A stretch of 49,072 bases of DNA, from contig NZ_LQPP01000006.1 of NCBI RefSeq assembly GCF_002102345.1, positions 1 to 49,072 on the forward strand, in the 5' to 3' direction. The stretch comes from Mycolicibacterium peregrinum. Lineage in GTDB: Bacteria; Actinomycetota; Actinomycetes; Mycobacteriales; Mycobacteriaceae. The notes below the pieces were generated by a model. It saw only the letters and a program-made list of their open reading frames with translations, did no database searches and was not told the DNA's origin. This document shows, piece after piece, positions 15,370 through 24,473 of this stretch. Position 1 is the first letter of the stretch, and each line of letters opens with the position of its first letter. Both the position numbers and the translations under genes were made by a program.

Positions 15370-16743
15370 TCAGCGCAGCACTGAACCCGGATTGAGGATG
15401 CCGAGCGGGTCGAGGGCATCTTTGATGCGTCGGGTCAGCTCGATCACGTCATCACCGAGTTGCAGTGGCAGCCAATCTCTTTTGAGTCGGCCGATACCGT
15501 GCTCGCCGGTGATGGTGCCGCCCATGGCGATGGCCAGTTCCATCACCCGGGCGAACGCCTGCCGGGCACGCTCGCTCATATCCGGATCGTCGGCGTCGAA
15601 CACCACCACCGGGTGGGTGTTTCCGTCGCCGGCATGAGCGACGACGCAGATCAGCACGTCGCAATCCTCGGCGATGTGTTTGATACCGGCCACCAACGCC
15701 GGCAGGTCGGGGATCGGCACCGTCACGTCCTCGAGATAGAACGTGCCCAGCTGCATCAGGGCCAGGCCCACCAGCCGCCGGGCCGCCGTCAAGGCAGCGC
15801 CTTCCTCGGCATCGTCGGTCGCGTAAACCTCGGTGGCCCCGAACTTCTCGCAGGCCTCGACTATGTGGGCGATCTCCTCGGCCGCCGCGCCCGGTGCATC
15901 CGACTGCACCAGCAGCAGTGCCTGCGCCGAACGGTCGAGGCCCATGCGGCGGTAGTCCTCGACCGCATTGATGGTGGCGTGGTCCATCAGCTCCAACATG
16001 GCGGGCCGAACTTTGGCCGTGATCGCCACGACGGCGTCGGCGGCGTCCTCCACCGAGGCGAACACCGCGACCACCGTCGACGCCGGAGGCTGCGCTGGGA
16101 TCAGCCGAAGTGTGAGCTCGGTGATCACCCCGAGAATTCCTTCGGAGCCGACGAACAACTTGGTGAGCGACAACCCGGCGACGTCCTTCAACCGCGGTCC
16201 GCCCAACCGGACGGCGGTGCCGTCGGCAAGCACCACCTGCATGCCCAGTACGTAATCGCTGGTGACCCCGTACTTCACACAGCACAGTCCACCGGCATTG
16301 GTCGCCGCGTTCCCGCCGATCGAGGAGATCTCGACAGAGCCGGGGTCGGGCGGGTACCACAGGCCGTACTCGGCGGCGGCCTTCTTCACCTCGGAGTTCA
16401 GCAGACCGGGTTGCACCACTGCGGTGCGGTTCGCGGTGTCGATGTGGATCTGCCGCATCCGTTCGGTGCTGAGGATGATGCCGCCGTCGACGCCGTTGGC
16501 GCCGCCCGCGAGCCCGGAACCCGCACCTCGGGCCACCACGGCAACACGGTGTGCGCTCGCCCACCGCAGTACGGCCTGCACGTCCTCGGTGCTGGTGGCC
16601 CGCACCACGGCTCGCGGCACCCCGGCCTCGGGATCGAGAGCGGCGTCGCGCCGATACCCCTCGATCACGGCCGGGTCGGTGAGTACCGCGCCGTCGGGTA
16701 AGTGGGCGGCCAGCGTTGCGATCTCGGTGTCCGGTGCGGACAT
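15370..16743 (-). CDS. FAD-linked oxidase (GlcD / VAO family)
   Basis: This 457-residue flavoprotein has the PCMH-type FAD domain (VVARGAGSGLAGG near 70-82, PPDPGSVEISSIGGNAATNAGG) and a C-terminal FAD-linked oxidase domain ending GEHGIGRLKR and LDPLGILNPGSVL. Family members oxidise 2-hydroxy acids such as glycolate or D-lactate. It resembles M. tuberculosis Rv1257c/Rv2280 in length and motifs. It follows the LipO-like gene after 10 nt, so it appears to be the last gene of the KstR-boxed operon. The true substrate is unknown. Confidence 0.88.
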   Translation of the reverse strand: MSAPDTEIATLAAHLPDGAVLTDPAVIEGYRRDAALDPEAGVPRAVVRATSTEDVQAVLRWASAHRVAVVARGAGSGLAGGANGVDGGIILSTERMRQIHIDTANRTAVVQPGLLNSEVKKAAAEYGLWYPPDPGSVEISSIGGNAATNAGGLCCVKYGVTSDYVLGMQVVLADGTAVRLGGPRLKDVAGLSLTKLFVGSEGILGVITELTLRLIPAQPPASTVVAVFASVEDAADAVVAITAKVRPAMLELMDHATINAVEDYRRMGLDRSAQALLLVQSDAPGAAAEEIAHIVEACEKFGATEVYATDDAEEGAALTAARRLVGLALMQLGTFYLEDVTVPIPDLPALVAGIKHIAEDCDVLICVVAHAGDGNTHPVVVFDADDPDMSERARQAFARVMELAIAMGGTITGEHGIGRLKRDWLPLQLGDDVIELTRRIKDALDPLGILNPGSVLR

Positions 16744-16753
16744 CTTCAGGAGC

Positions 16754-17998
16754 TTACCGACCGGCGGCGGAGCCCGCGGTGAGCTGAGCCCGGGCCCGCG
16801 CCCAGGTCAGGAATTCTGCGACGGCATCGGCGGTGTAGTGCCCGCGGGGTGAGCCGAAGATGTCGAAGGCGTGCTGTGCATGGGGGATCTCGGCGTAGAC
16901 CACCGGCGAATTCGACACCCTGCGCAGGGCGGCGACGAAATCGCGGCCTTCGACCACTGGAATGAGTGAGTCGTTGGTCCCGTGCAGCACGAAGAACGGC
17001 GGTGCGTCCGGGTGTACCAGGGTGATCGGTGACGCGTCCCGGTACACCTGATCATTGGTGGCCAGCGGCAATTTCACGATCAGCCGCTCCAGGATCTCCA
17101 TGAACTCCTCGCGCCCGGGACCCGTGGTGCTGAACCAGTCGTAGCGACCGTAGACGGGTACCGCTGCCGCCACCGAGGTGTCGGCGTCCTCGAAACCGGG
17201 CTGCCACTTGGGATCGTTGGGAGTCAACGCGGCCAAGGCGGTCAAATGCCCGCCCGCCGAACCGCCGGTGATGCACACCGCGTCCGGGTCACCGCCGTAC
17301 TCGGCGATGTTCTCCTTCACCCAGGCCAACGCCCGCTTCACGTCGATGATGTGGTTGGGCCACGGATGGCGCGGGCTGATCCGGTAGCCGATCGACACGC
17401 AGATCCAACCCTGCTCGGCCAGGTGGCTCATCAGCGGATACGACTGCGGCCTGCGCATCCCGATCATCCATGCCCCGCCCGGGACCTGCAGCAGCACCGG
17501 CGCTTTGCCGTCGCGCGGCAGGTCCGGGCGCATCCAGATGTCGGCCAGGTTGGCCCGGTGCGGGCCGTAGTGGACGGTCTTGCGGGCATAGCGGCGCCGG
17601 CTCATCGCGGTGGAGTACACCTCACCCCGACGCAGGGGCCGCACCGTGGTGGGGTATTCGTCGGCCAGGGCTTCGTGCACCGGATTCTCGAAGTAGGGCC
17701 GCGATTGCACACCGCGCCGGTGCACCAGCACCAGCAGGCCCCAGGAAATGGCTTTGAGCAGCAACGAGATTCGGCCGCCCGCGGAGCGGTAGTCGCCACG
17801 GATGGCGCGGCGCAGCGCATCGAGAGCCGACACGGTGATCACCAGCGGGGCATTCTCCGAGGTGGGCCAGCCGAACGCGAAGGACTGGACCGTGGTGTAA
17901 CCCCTGCGTCCGAGCGGTTTCACCGCGTTGGCAGCGTTGAGCAACTCGGCGGCGGCAAGGAGCAGCCGCCTTCTTGGTCCAGGTTGGCGGTCAGCCAC
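16754..17998 (-). CDS. lipO: LipO/LipC-like alpha/beta-hydrolase (carboxylesterase)
   Basis: This 414-residue esterase has nucleophile S247 in GGSAGG, D343 in HGTNDSLIP and H376 in HAQHAF; PGGAW near 173 forms the oxyanion region. A long N-terminal segment with a hydrophobic stretch (80-93) suggests membrane association. The order acyltransferase, FadD12-like ligase, esterase matches Rv1428c, Rv1427c and Rv1426c (LipO). GTG 17998 overlaps the end of the ligase gene and has AGGAG 7 nt upstream. It likely hydrolyses an acyl ester that feeds the ligase. Confidence 0.85.
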   Translation of the reverse strand: MADRQPGPRRRLLLAAAELLNAANAVKPLGRRGYTTVQSFAFGWPTSENAPLVITVSALDALRRAIRGDYRSAGGRISLLLKAISWGLLVLVHRRGVQSRPYFENPVHEALADEYPTTVRPLRRGEVYSTAMSRRRYARKTVHYGPHRANLADIWMRPDLPRDGKAPVLLQVPGGAWMIGMRRPQSYPLMSHLAEQGWICVSIGYRISPRHPWPNHIIDVKRALAWVKENIAEYGGDPDAVCITGGSAGGHLTALAALTPNDPKWQPGFEDADTSVAAAVPVYGRYDWFSTTGPGREEFMEILERLIVKLPLATNDQVYRDASPITLVHPDAPPFFVLHGTNDSLIPVVEGRDFVAALRRVSNSPVVYAEIPHAQHAFDIFGSPRGHYTADAVAEFLTWARARAQLTAGSAAGR

Positions 17999-19628
17999 TC
18001 ACGATCTCCTGCAGTTGACGGCGGTCGATCTTGCCGGTGCTGTTGCGCGGCAACTCGGCGAGCACGGTGATCTCCCGCGGCACTTTGTAATTGGCGAGGT
18101 TCTCCCGAACATACGCCTTCAGGTCGTCGGGCGTGGCAGCGCCCGAGACCCTCACGAACGCCACCAGGCGTTGGCCGTACTGCTCGTCGTCGACACCGAT
18201 GACCGCGGCCTCTGCGACATCGGCATGGCCGGCCAGCACTTTCTCGACCTCGATCGGGTAGACGTTCTCGCCGCCGGAGACGATCATCTCGTCGTCGCGG
18301 CCCACCACGAACAGCCGGCCTGCCTCGTCGAGGTAACCGACATCACCCGAAGACATGAAGCCCTCGTGGAAGTCTTTGGTGCTGCCGGAGGTGTATCCGT
18401 CGAACTGCGTGGAGTTGCGGACGTAGATGGTGCCCACTTCTCCGGTGGGGACCTGTTGGAACTCCGCGTCGAGAATGCGGATCTCGGTACCTTCGGCCGG
18501 CTTGCCCGCTGTGTCGGGTGCGGCGCGCAGATCGGCAGGCGTCGCGGTGGCGATCATGCCTGCCTCGGTGGCGTTGTAGTTGTTGTAGATGATGTCGCCG
18601 AACCGGTCCATGAAGGCGGTGACGACGTCGGGACGCATGCGCGAGCCGGACGCTGCGGCGAACCGCAGCGTGCGGCCGTCGTAGCGATTCAGGACGTTCT
18701 CGGGCAGGTCCATGATCCGGTCGAACATCACCGGCACCACGCACAGCCCCTTGGCCCGATGCCGGTCGACGAGCTCGAGGGTGGCCGCGGGATCGAACTT
18801 GCGCCGCGTGACGATGGTGCAGGCCATCGACGCCGCGAAGGCCAGCTGGGAGAAGCCCCAGGCGTGAAACATCGGCGCCACGATCACGACCCGCTCTTCG
18901 GTGTGCCACGGGGTGCGGTCGAGGATTGCCTTGAGCACCTCGGGACCGCCACCGGAATGCTTGGCGCCCTTGGGAGTTCCGGTGGTGCCCGAGGTCAGCA
19001 GGATCACCTTGCTTTTCTCGGAAGCGCGGCGCGGCTCGGTACCGCGGTGCTGCTCGACCAGATTCGCGACGGTGAGGTCGTGGGCGTGGGTGTCGGTCCA
19101 CGCCACGATCCGTGCGGCGCTGGGCCGGTCGGAGAGGGCCCGCTCGACGGTGTCGGTGAACTCTTCGTCGTAGATGACGGCGTCGACGGACTCGCGGTTG
19201 ACCACCTCGGCCATGGCCGGTGCGGCGAACGACGTGTTGAGCAGCAGCACGTCGGCGCCGATGCGATTGGCCGCGATCAGTGACAGCACGAAACCGCGGT
19301 GATTGCGGGCCATGATGCCGAGCACCTTGGGTTCACCACCCGGCATCGCCTGCAGGCCGGCGGCCAGGGCGTCGGCCTGCTGGTCGACCTGCTGCCAGGT
19401 CAGCGTCCCGAGTTCGTCGACCAGGCCGGGACGGTTCGGACACCGCTGCGCCGAGGCCGCGAAACCCGAAGTGACGCCCATGTTCTCGCGGGCCATGGCC
19501 GCCGCGATGCGCAGGTACTTGTCCGGGCGCATCACAGTGATGATTCCGGCCCTGCGCATGGTGGCCACCAGGCCGGCGACGTCGGAGACCCGGTCCACCG
19601 GTCCGGCCAGCAGATCAAGCGGATTCAT
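17991..19628 (-). CDS. fadD12: FadD12-like long-chain acyl-CoA ligase
   Basis: The 545-residue AMP-forming ligase has the P-loop LTSGTTGTPKG at 211-221, the YNNYNATEAG motif, and the C-terminal catalytic lysine region NSTGKIDRRQL. It activates a carboxylic acid to acyl-AMP and then acyl-CoA. Gene order with the upstream acyltransferase and downstream esterase identifies it with Rv1427c. The N-terminal extension before the adenylation core (about 55 residues) includes a hydrophobic patch. It starts 6 nt after the acyltransferase stop. The KstR-type box upstream of the operon suggests induction by sterols. Confidence 0.88.
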   Translation of the reverse strand: MNPLDLLAGPVDRVSDVAGLVATMRRAGIITVMRPDKYLRIAAAMARENMGVTSGFAASAQRCPNRPGLVDELGTLTWQQVDQQADALAAGLQAMPGGEPKVLGIMARNHRGFVLSLIAANRIGADVLLLNTSFAAPAMAEVVNRESVDAVIYDEEFTDTVERALSDRPSAARIVAWTDTHAHDLTVANLVEQHRGTEPRRASEKSKVILLTSGTTGTPKGAKHSGGGPEVLKAILDRTPWHTEERVVIVAPMFHAWGFSQLAFAASMACTIVTRRKFDPAATLELVDRHRAKGLCVVPVMFDRIMDLPENVLNRYDGRTLRFAAASGSRMRPDVVTAFMDRFGDIIYNNYNATEAGMIATATPADLRAAPDTAGKPAEGTEIRILDAEFQQVPTGEVGTIYVRNSTQFDGYTSGSTKDFHEGFMSSGDVGYLDEAGRLFVVGRDDEMIVSGGENVYPIEVEKVLAGHADVAEAAVIGVDDEQYGQRLVAFVRVSGAATPDDLKAYVRENLANYKVPREITVLAELPRNSTGKIDRRQLQEIVSG

Positions 19629-19634
19629 CGATGC

Positions 19635-20444
19635 TCAGCCGATCACCGGGAAGCGGCGCTCTTCGGCCAGCTCGTCCAGCGCGCGCTGCATGACCCGGCG
19701 GACGTGGGCGTCGACCTCGTCGATGTCGGGGTTCTCGCCGAATTCGGCCTCGATGTCGATCGGCGGCAACGTCTTCATCACGATCTTGGATGGCAGCGGC
19801 ACATTGAGCGGCAGCACCGCCGACAGGCCGAACGGGAAGCCGAACGACACCGGCACGATCTTGGTGCGGGCCATCCGCGCGATCGGGCCGAGCGCCTTGG
19901 CGATCTCGGTGCCGCGCGACAGGAACAACTGGGTCTCCTGGCCGCCGATGCCGACCATGGGCACGATCGGGACGCCGGAGTTGATCGCCGCCTTGATGTA
20001 ACCGGTACGCCCCGCGAAGTCGATCTTGTTCGCCGACAGGGTCGGTCGGTACACGTCGTAGTCACCGCCGGGGAACACCACGACCACGCCCCCCGAGCGC
20101 AGCGCCTCGTCGGCGTTCTCGTGGTTGGCCCGGATGAAGCCGGTCTTCTTGAAGAAGGCCGCGGTCGGGCCGGTCATCAGCATGTCGTGGCTGAGGGTGT
20201 AGACCGGGCGCTCGTAACCGAACTTCTCGTAGAAGCCCGTCGCGAACACCGGCACGTCCAGGGCGAACAGGCCACCGGAATGGTTCGACACCACCAGGGC
20301 GCCTCCGTTGGGGAAGCTGTCCAGCCCGCGCACCTCGGCACGGTGGTAGCCCTTGATCAGCGGCCGCAGCAAGCCCATGACCTTCTCGGTCAGGCCCGGA
20401 TCCCACTTGGTGATTTCGGACGGGTCGATGTCGGTCGCGGCCAC
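19635..20444 (-). CDS. PlsC-type lysophospholipid/glycerol acyltransferase (Rv1428c-like)
   Basis: This 269-residue protein has the acyltransferase block NHSGGLFALD near residue 53 and FPGGDYDVYRP, a variant of the family's FPEG element. A mixed-hydrophobic segment near 190-215 may contact the membrane. It should transfer an acyl chain from acyl-CoA to a lipid acceptor. GTG 20444 is preceded by GGGGGA. It is the first gene of a four-gene operon, and the KstR-type box is about 20 nt upstream. Confidence 0.85.
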   Translation of the reverse strand: MAATDIDPSEITKWDPGLTEKVMGLLRPLIKGYHRAEVRGLDSFPNGGALVVSNHSGGLFALDVPVFATGFYEKFGYERPVYTLSHDMLMTGPTAAFFKKTGFIRANHENADEALRSGGVVVVFPGGDYDVYRPTLSANKIDFAGRTGYIKAAINSGVPIVPMVGIGGQETQLFLSRGTEIAKALGPIARMARTKIVPVSFGFPFGLSAVLPLNVPLPSKIVMKTLPPIDIEAEFGENPDIDEVDAHVRRVMQRALDELAEERRFPVIG

Positions 20445-20463
20445 AGGGTCCCCCTATGTGGAT

Positions 20464-20477
20464 TGGAACGTGTTCTA
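20464..20477. promoter_or_regulatory. KstR-type operator upstream of the acyltransferase-fadD12-lipO operon
   Basis: TGGAACGTGTTCTA fits the published KstR consensus TnnAACnnGTTnnA at all eight fixed positions. It lies 20 nt before the GTG of the acyltransferase. KstR is the TetR-type repressor of cholesterol catabolism in mycobacteria, and I recall the Rv1428c promoter as a KstR target. The rest of the 148-bp gap has a small GGGT/ACCC hairpin and nothing else identified. Confidence 0.7.
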
Positions 20478-20592
20478 GTTTTGCTAGTGTACCCAGGTTG
20501 AGGGTAAAAAACCCATTCGCTTCGCAGGTTCGTTTCCCTACTGCCGAGTAGCTGCGGTCAATCCTCTCAAAACCACAGGTCGCGTGGCGTCG

Positions 20593-21165
20593 CTATGAGT
20601 TCAGCTCGCTGATCTCCTCGCCGACATTGCGCCGGGCCTGCGCTTCCCAGCGTTGCCGGCCCGCCTCCGTGTGGAAGATCGGTCCGTCGAGCAACGCCGC
20701 GAGCACCCTTGCCCGCGCCGGACGGAACACGTCGTCGGGCACCGACGCGTACTCCTCGCGGACCGCGTCGGCGTACTGCCGGTAGCGCAGTGCCGGAGCG
20801 GCGAGCACCGACAGGTCTGCGTCGCTGAGCACCGCCGCGTTGACGTCACCCGGCTCGACCTTGTGCGACTTGGTGGCCAGGACGAGTCGGGCGACTTCGT
20901 CGCTGTCGGGGGATTCGGCCAACAGTTGACGGGCCAACTCCGCGGACCGGTCTTCGTTGTCGTCGCGACCGATCTCGTAGATCGCATCGTGAAACCACGC
21001 CGCGAGTTCGACCGCTTCCCGGTCGAACTGCAGTCCGTCCTCGGCAAGGACGCCGATCGCGTCGAGCACTTCCCGCAGGTGCGCGACGTTGTGGTGCTTC
21101 CGGTGCGATTCGGACCAGCGGGCCAGCAGGTCTTCCCGCAGTCGTTCGGTGAGATGTGCAGCCAT
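20593..21165 (-). CDS. HD-domain metal-dependent phosphohydrolase-like protein
   Basis: A 190-residue protein with the HD signature: HNVAH near 25, WFHDAIYE near 57 and SDADLSVL near 115. These match the small predicted metal-dependent HD hydrolases. The substrate is probably a nucleotide or other phosphate ester, but cannot be stated. ATG 21165 is chosen because the upstream frame loses family similarity. It is divergent from the N-acetyltransferase gene, with 46 bp between them. Confidence 0.82.
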   Translation of the reverse strand: MAAHLTERLREDLLARWSESHRKHHNVAHLREVLDAIGVLAEDGLQFDREAVELAAWFHDAIYEIGRDDNEDRSAELARQLLAESPDSDEVARLVLATKSHKVEPGDVNAAVLSDADLSVLAAPALRYRQYADAVREEYASVPDDVFRPARARVLAALLDGPIFHTEAGRQRWEAQARRNVGEEISELNS

Positions 21166-21211
21166 AGGGCCAGTGTCCTCCGAGGTTGACCACAACCACC
21201 GTTGAGGCACC

Positions 21212-22060
21212 ATGGCGATCATGGGATCAGACCTCACCGCGTACCTCGATCGGATCGGCCTTGCGGGCCCGGTATCGGCCGATGTGGACACGCTGCGCAA
21301 CATCGTCGCCGCACATGGTCGCTCGATCCCCTTCGAGAACCTCGACCCCCTGCTGGGCATCCCGGTCGCCGACCTCAGCGCAGAGGCGTTGGCGGACAAG
21401 CTGATCACCCGGCGCCGCGGTGGCTACTGCTACGAGCACAACGGTCTGCTCGGCTACGTCCTGGACGAGCTGGGATACGGCGTCGACCGGTTGGCCGGGC
21501 GGGTGGTCTGGATGAAGGAACCCGACGCGCCGTTGCCCGCGCTCACCCACAACGTGCTCGCCGTGACGGTGCCGGGAGACGCCGGACGCTTCCTGGTCGA
21601 CGTCGGTTTCGGCGGGCAGACGTTGTCGTCCCCGATCCGTTTGCAGACCGCCGCGGTGCAGCAGACCCGCCACGAGCCCTACCGGTTGATGGAATTGCCC
21701 ACTCAAGGCGCACCGGTATACGAACTGTCCGCACAGGTCCGCGGACAGTGGCAACCGCTGTACCGGTTCACCCCCGTGCCGCAACCGCGCATCGACCTCG
21801 AAGTCGGAAGCTGGTATGTGTCAACGCATCCCGGCGGGATCTTTGTCGTCGGGCTGACCGCGGCCCTGGTCACCGACGATGCCAGGATCAACCTGCGCGG
21901 CCGGAACCTGGCCATCCACCACCACGACGGGACCGAGAAGATCCGCTTCGACACCGCCGAGCAGGTGCTCGATGCGCTCACCGGGCGGTTCGGCATCAAC
22001 CTGTCCGATCTCGACGGCGTCGACGTCGAGGCCCGGGTGGCGCAGGTGCTGGACAGCTGA
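21212..22060 (+). CDS. nat: arylamine N-acetyltransferase
   Basis: The 282-residue protein is the usual mycobacterial NAT length and has the Cys-His-Asp triad: C73 in RGGYCYEHN, H113 in LTHNVL and D130 in VDVGFGG. It transfers acetyl (or propionyl) from CoA to arylamines and hydrazines such as isoniazid. In M. tuberculosis nat lies beside the hsa cholesterol genes, but here it stands alone. ATG 21212 has GAGG upstream; ATG 21221 and 21224-region starts are less likely. A second copy near hsa may exist elsewhere in the genome. Confidence 0.9.
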   Translation: MAIMGSDLTAYLDRIGLAGPVSADVDTLRNIVAAHGRSIPFENLDPLLGIPVADLSAEALADKLITRRRGGYCYEHNGLLGYVLDELGYGVDRLAGRVVWMKEPDAPLPALTHNVLAVTVPGDAGRFLVDVGFGGQTLSSPIRLQTAAVQQTRHEPYRLMELPTQGAPVYELSAQVRGQWQPLYRFTPVPQPRIDLEVGSWYVSTHPGGIFVVGLTAALVTDDARINLRGRNLAIHHHDGTEKIRFDTAEQVLDALTGRFGINLSDLDGVDVEARVAQVLDS

Positions 22061-22120
22061 CGGCCGCGCGAGCGCAGCAGGAAATGTCATGTCCCGCGGA
22101 CGGGTAGCCGACCATACTCG

Positions 22121-23044
22121 GTGACCGTGGAAGAACAACCGAACGGGCGTGACCGGTTGCGGGAATTGCTCGACGCCGTCGTCGACGACGCGAACTCGGC
22201 TGTCGGTGACATGGCGCGCAGCAGTTACGCGTCGGAGTTTCACTTCTCCCGGGAGGTCCGCAGACTCACCGGAGAACCGCCCGCGGCGCTGCGCCGTCGG
22301 GTCATGCTCGAGCGTGCGGCGTGGCGGTTGCAGCAGGGGGCCGGGGTGGCGGAGGTGGCCGAGTCCGAGGGCTGGTCTTCGGCCGAGGTGTTCTCCAGGG
22401 CGTTCCGCCGCGCGTTCGGGGTGCCGCCGTCACGTGCCGACGATGTGGCGTTTCGGCTCACCGCGCCCAACGGCGTGCACTTCCATCCGCCGCAGGCCTT
22501 GTGGTGTGACGCCGACCCGAGTGAGGCCAGTGGTCCGGACATCGCGCAGTTCATGCTCGTGCACGACGTCGCCGACACCGAGTACCTGATCGGTGCCGCC
22601 CGCAGGCTCTCCGAAGAGCAATGGGCGCAGGGGATCTCACCGGGGCAGGTGGTGCTCGACTGGGACGGTCCCGAAGAGAGTGTCGCCGCGGTGCTCGGCG
22701 CGATCGTGTGGACCAAGGAGGTCTGGCTGGCCACCATCGAGGGCCGGGACTTCCCCGCCAGGGCCACGACCAGCCAGACGACCGCCGAGCAACTGGGCGC
22801 GCATCACGCCGACATCGGAAAGCGCTGGACCACAATGATCTCCGAATATTCGGCAGCAGGCCGGCTGGGGGACACCGTCATCGACGCACTGTGCGATCCG
22901 CCGGAATCCTTTCAGCTGTACGGGATCATCGCGCACGTGCTGACGTACTCGGCGCACCGGCGTGCCCTCGTACGCGGCATGCTGGCCCGGCACGGTGTCG
23001 CTGTCGACCGGGGAGACCCACTCGAATGGATGAGGAAGGACTGA
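22121..23044 (+). CDS. AraC-type HTH fused to DinB-like domain
   Basis: This 307-residue protein has an N-terminal AraC/XylS helix-turn-helix (SYASEFHFSREVRRLTG, then VAEVAESEGWSSAEVFSRAF) within residues 20-105. Residues 130-300 form a helical domain with spaced histidines (MLVHDVADTEYLIGAA, GAHHADIG, AHRRALVRGML) like DinB/YfiT metal-binding bundles. A thiol- or damage-sensing regulator is possible. GTG 22121 starts it. The next gene begins 3 nt after its stop, so the two share an operon. Confidence 0.75.
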   Translation: MTVEEQPNGRDRLRELLDAVVDDANSAVGDMARSSYASEFHFSREVRRLTGEPPAALRRRVMLERAAWRLQQGAGVAEVAESEGWSSAEVFSRAFRRAFGVPPSRADDVAFRLTAPNGVHFHPPQALWCDADPSEASGPDIAQFMLVHDVADTEYLIGAARRLSEEQWAQGISPGQVVLDWDGPEESVAAVLGAIVWTKEVWLATIEGRDFPARATTSQTTAEQLGAHHADIGKRWTTMISEYSAAGRLGDTVIDALCDPPESFQLYGIIAHVLTYSAHRRALVRGMLARHGVAVDRGDPLEWMRKD

Positions 23045-23047
23045 CCG

Positions 23048-23581
23048 TTGAAGACCGTGTACTACACCGCGTCGAGCCTGGACGGTTTCATCGTCGACAC
23101 TGAGGACAGTCTGGATTGGCTGATCTCGCGGAACATCGACCAGCAGGGCCCGTTCGGCTATGACGAGTTCATCAAAACCATTGGCGCCCTTGCGATGGGA
23201 TCGTCTACCTACGAATGGATCGTGAAGAACCAGCCCGATGAGTGGTCGTATGAGCAGCCGACGTGGGTGCTGACCCACCGACCCGAGATCGTGGCTGCCG
23301 AGCATCCGGTGCAGGTGTTCTCGGGTGATATCACCGTGCTGCACACCGAGCTGGTGGAGGCAGCGGCGGGCAAGGACGTCTGGGTGGTCGGGGGAGGGCA
23401 GGTCGCTGCCCAGTTCGTCACCGCCGGGCTGATCGACGAGATGATCGTCAGCTACGCACCCTGTTCACTGGGGGCGGGGTCGCCGGTTCTGCCGGTCCGG
23501 TCCGAGTGGGCACTGGCCGAGACTGCGCTCAACGGCGATTTCGTCTGCGCCCGCTGGGTCAGGGCGCAGACTGCCGGCTGA
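23048..23581 (+). CDS. RibD C-terminal / dihydrofolate-reductase-like protein
   Basis: A 177-residue single-domain reductase of the RibD_C type: YYTASSLDGFI at the N-terminus, MGSSTYEWI, and VVGGGQVAAQF for NADPH. Related stand-alone proteins (YyaP/YwjB type) have no settled substrate. The start is TTG 23048, 3 nt after the upstream stop. Its 3' end overlaps the convergent TetR gene by 23 bp. Confidence 0.82.
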   Translation: MKTVYYTASSLDGFIVDTEDSLDWLISRNIDQQGPFGYDEFIKTIGALAMGSSTYEWIVKNQPDEWSYEQPTWVLTHRPEIVAAEHPVQVFSGDITVLHTELVEAAAGKDVWVVGGGQVAAQFVTAGLIDEMIVSYAPCSLGAGSPVLPVRSEWALAETALNGDFVCARWVRAQTAG

Positions 23582-24209
23582 GCCGCGGGACGCCGTTACG
23601 GAGAACGAATTCCTTTGACTTGATCAGGAATTCGAGTTGGCGGGCGACATCGTGCAGGGGCTCGACCGATCTCGACGATCGGCACAGCACCACGGCGCCC
23701 TCCAGGGCTGCGATGCACATGACCGCCAGCGAAGACGCGTCGGACGCGTCGAAGCCGTCGGCGGCGAAGTCGGCGGTCAGGGCGGTGCGCCAGCGGTCGA
23801 AGACCGCGCCGGCTGCCGCGGTGAGTTCCGGTTCCTCGTCCGGGTCGGCGATCGCCACCGCGACCACCGGGCAGCCTGCGGTGAAATCGCTTCCGGTGAG
23901 CACCCGCTCCCAGAATTCGACGAACCGGTGCACCAGATCCCACGCGTTGTCCGATGTTTCGGCACCGACGACATCACCGATCGTGTCCGCGGCGAATTGC
24001 AGCGCCTCCATCAGGATCTGGCGGCGACCGCCGGGGAAATGGTGGTAGACGGAACCGCGAGGTGCGCCACTACGGGCCAGTACCTCGTCGATCGTGACGC
24101 CGGCAGCGCCTCGCTCACGCAGTACCTCGACCGCGCTGCCGAGCATGCGGGCGCGGGTGGAGCCGCGTTTGTTCCGCGGCTTCGTGGCGGAGTCAGGCGA
24201 CCCGGTCAT
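23559..24209 (-). CDS. TetR-family transcriptional regulator
   Basis: A 216-residue TetR regulator with the HTH around residues 20-65 (VTIDEVLARSGAPRGSVYHHF) and a C-terminal domain like those of the LmrA/YxaF group. ATG 24209 is the start that gives the normal N-terminus; the frame is open further upstream. Inverted repeats at 24343-24364 and 24474-24503 are possible binding sites. It may control itself and the divergent echA1. Confidence 0.88.
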   Translation of the reverse strand: MTGSPDSATKPRNKRGSTRARMLGSAVEVLRERGAAGVTIDEVLARSGAPRGSVYHHFPGGRRQILMEALQFAADTIGDVVGAETSDNAWDLVHRFVEFWERVLTGSDFTAGCPVVAVAIADPDEEPELTAAAGAVFDRWRTALTADFAADGFDASDASSLAVMCIAALEGAVVLCRSSRSVEPLHDVARQLEFLIKSKEFVLRNGVPRLSRQSAP

Positions 24210-24342
24210 GCAAGAACTGCGAGGAACAGCGAAGCAGCATCCGCGGGGTGATGGTACGCACCGGAGCGTGTGGTGTGCGGACCCGACGGGTGAACCGGTG
24301 ACCGGCGAGGTTGAGTTCAACGACCCACATCGCGCACCGCCC

Positions 24343-24364
24343 TTCTATGTCATCCACCATAGAA
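24343..24364. promoter_or_regulatory. inverted repeat upstream of TetR (operator-like)
   Basis: TTCTATG (24343-24349) and CATAGAA (24358-24364) are perfect arms with an 8-nt spacer. They lie about 135 nt upstream of the TetR start at 24209. The form is that of TetR-family operators, but no -10/-35 pair could be fixed. Confidence 0.45.
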
Positions 24365-24473
24365 ATGATGGAATCCTCGCATGATGTCGAGTATCTAACG
24401 AACATGCTGGTGGATAAGAGACTAGCAGGTGAACGGCTTCTGAACAGGTCCTACCCCGCTTGGGTGGACCGCG

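Noticed and set aside
24193..24405. 70-residue minus-strand frame upstream of TetR
   Set aside because: No homologue or domain, though a shorter 46-residue version has a weak ribosome site; noted only in the gap description.
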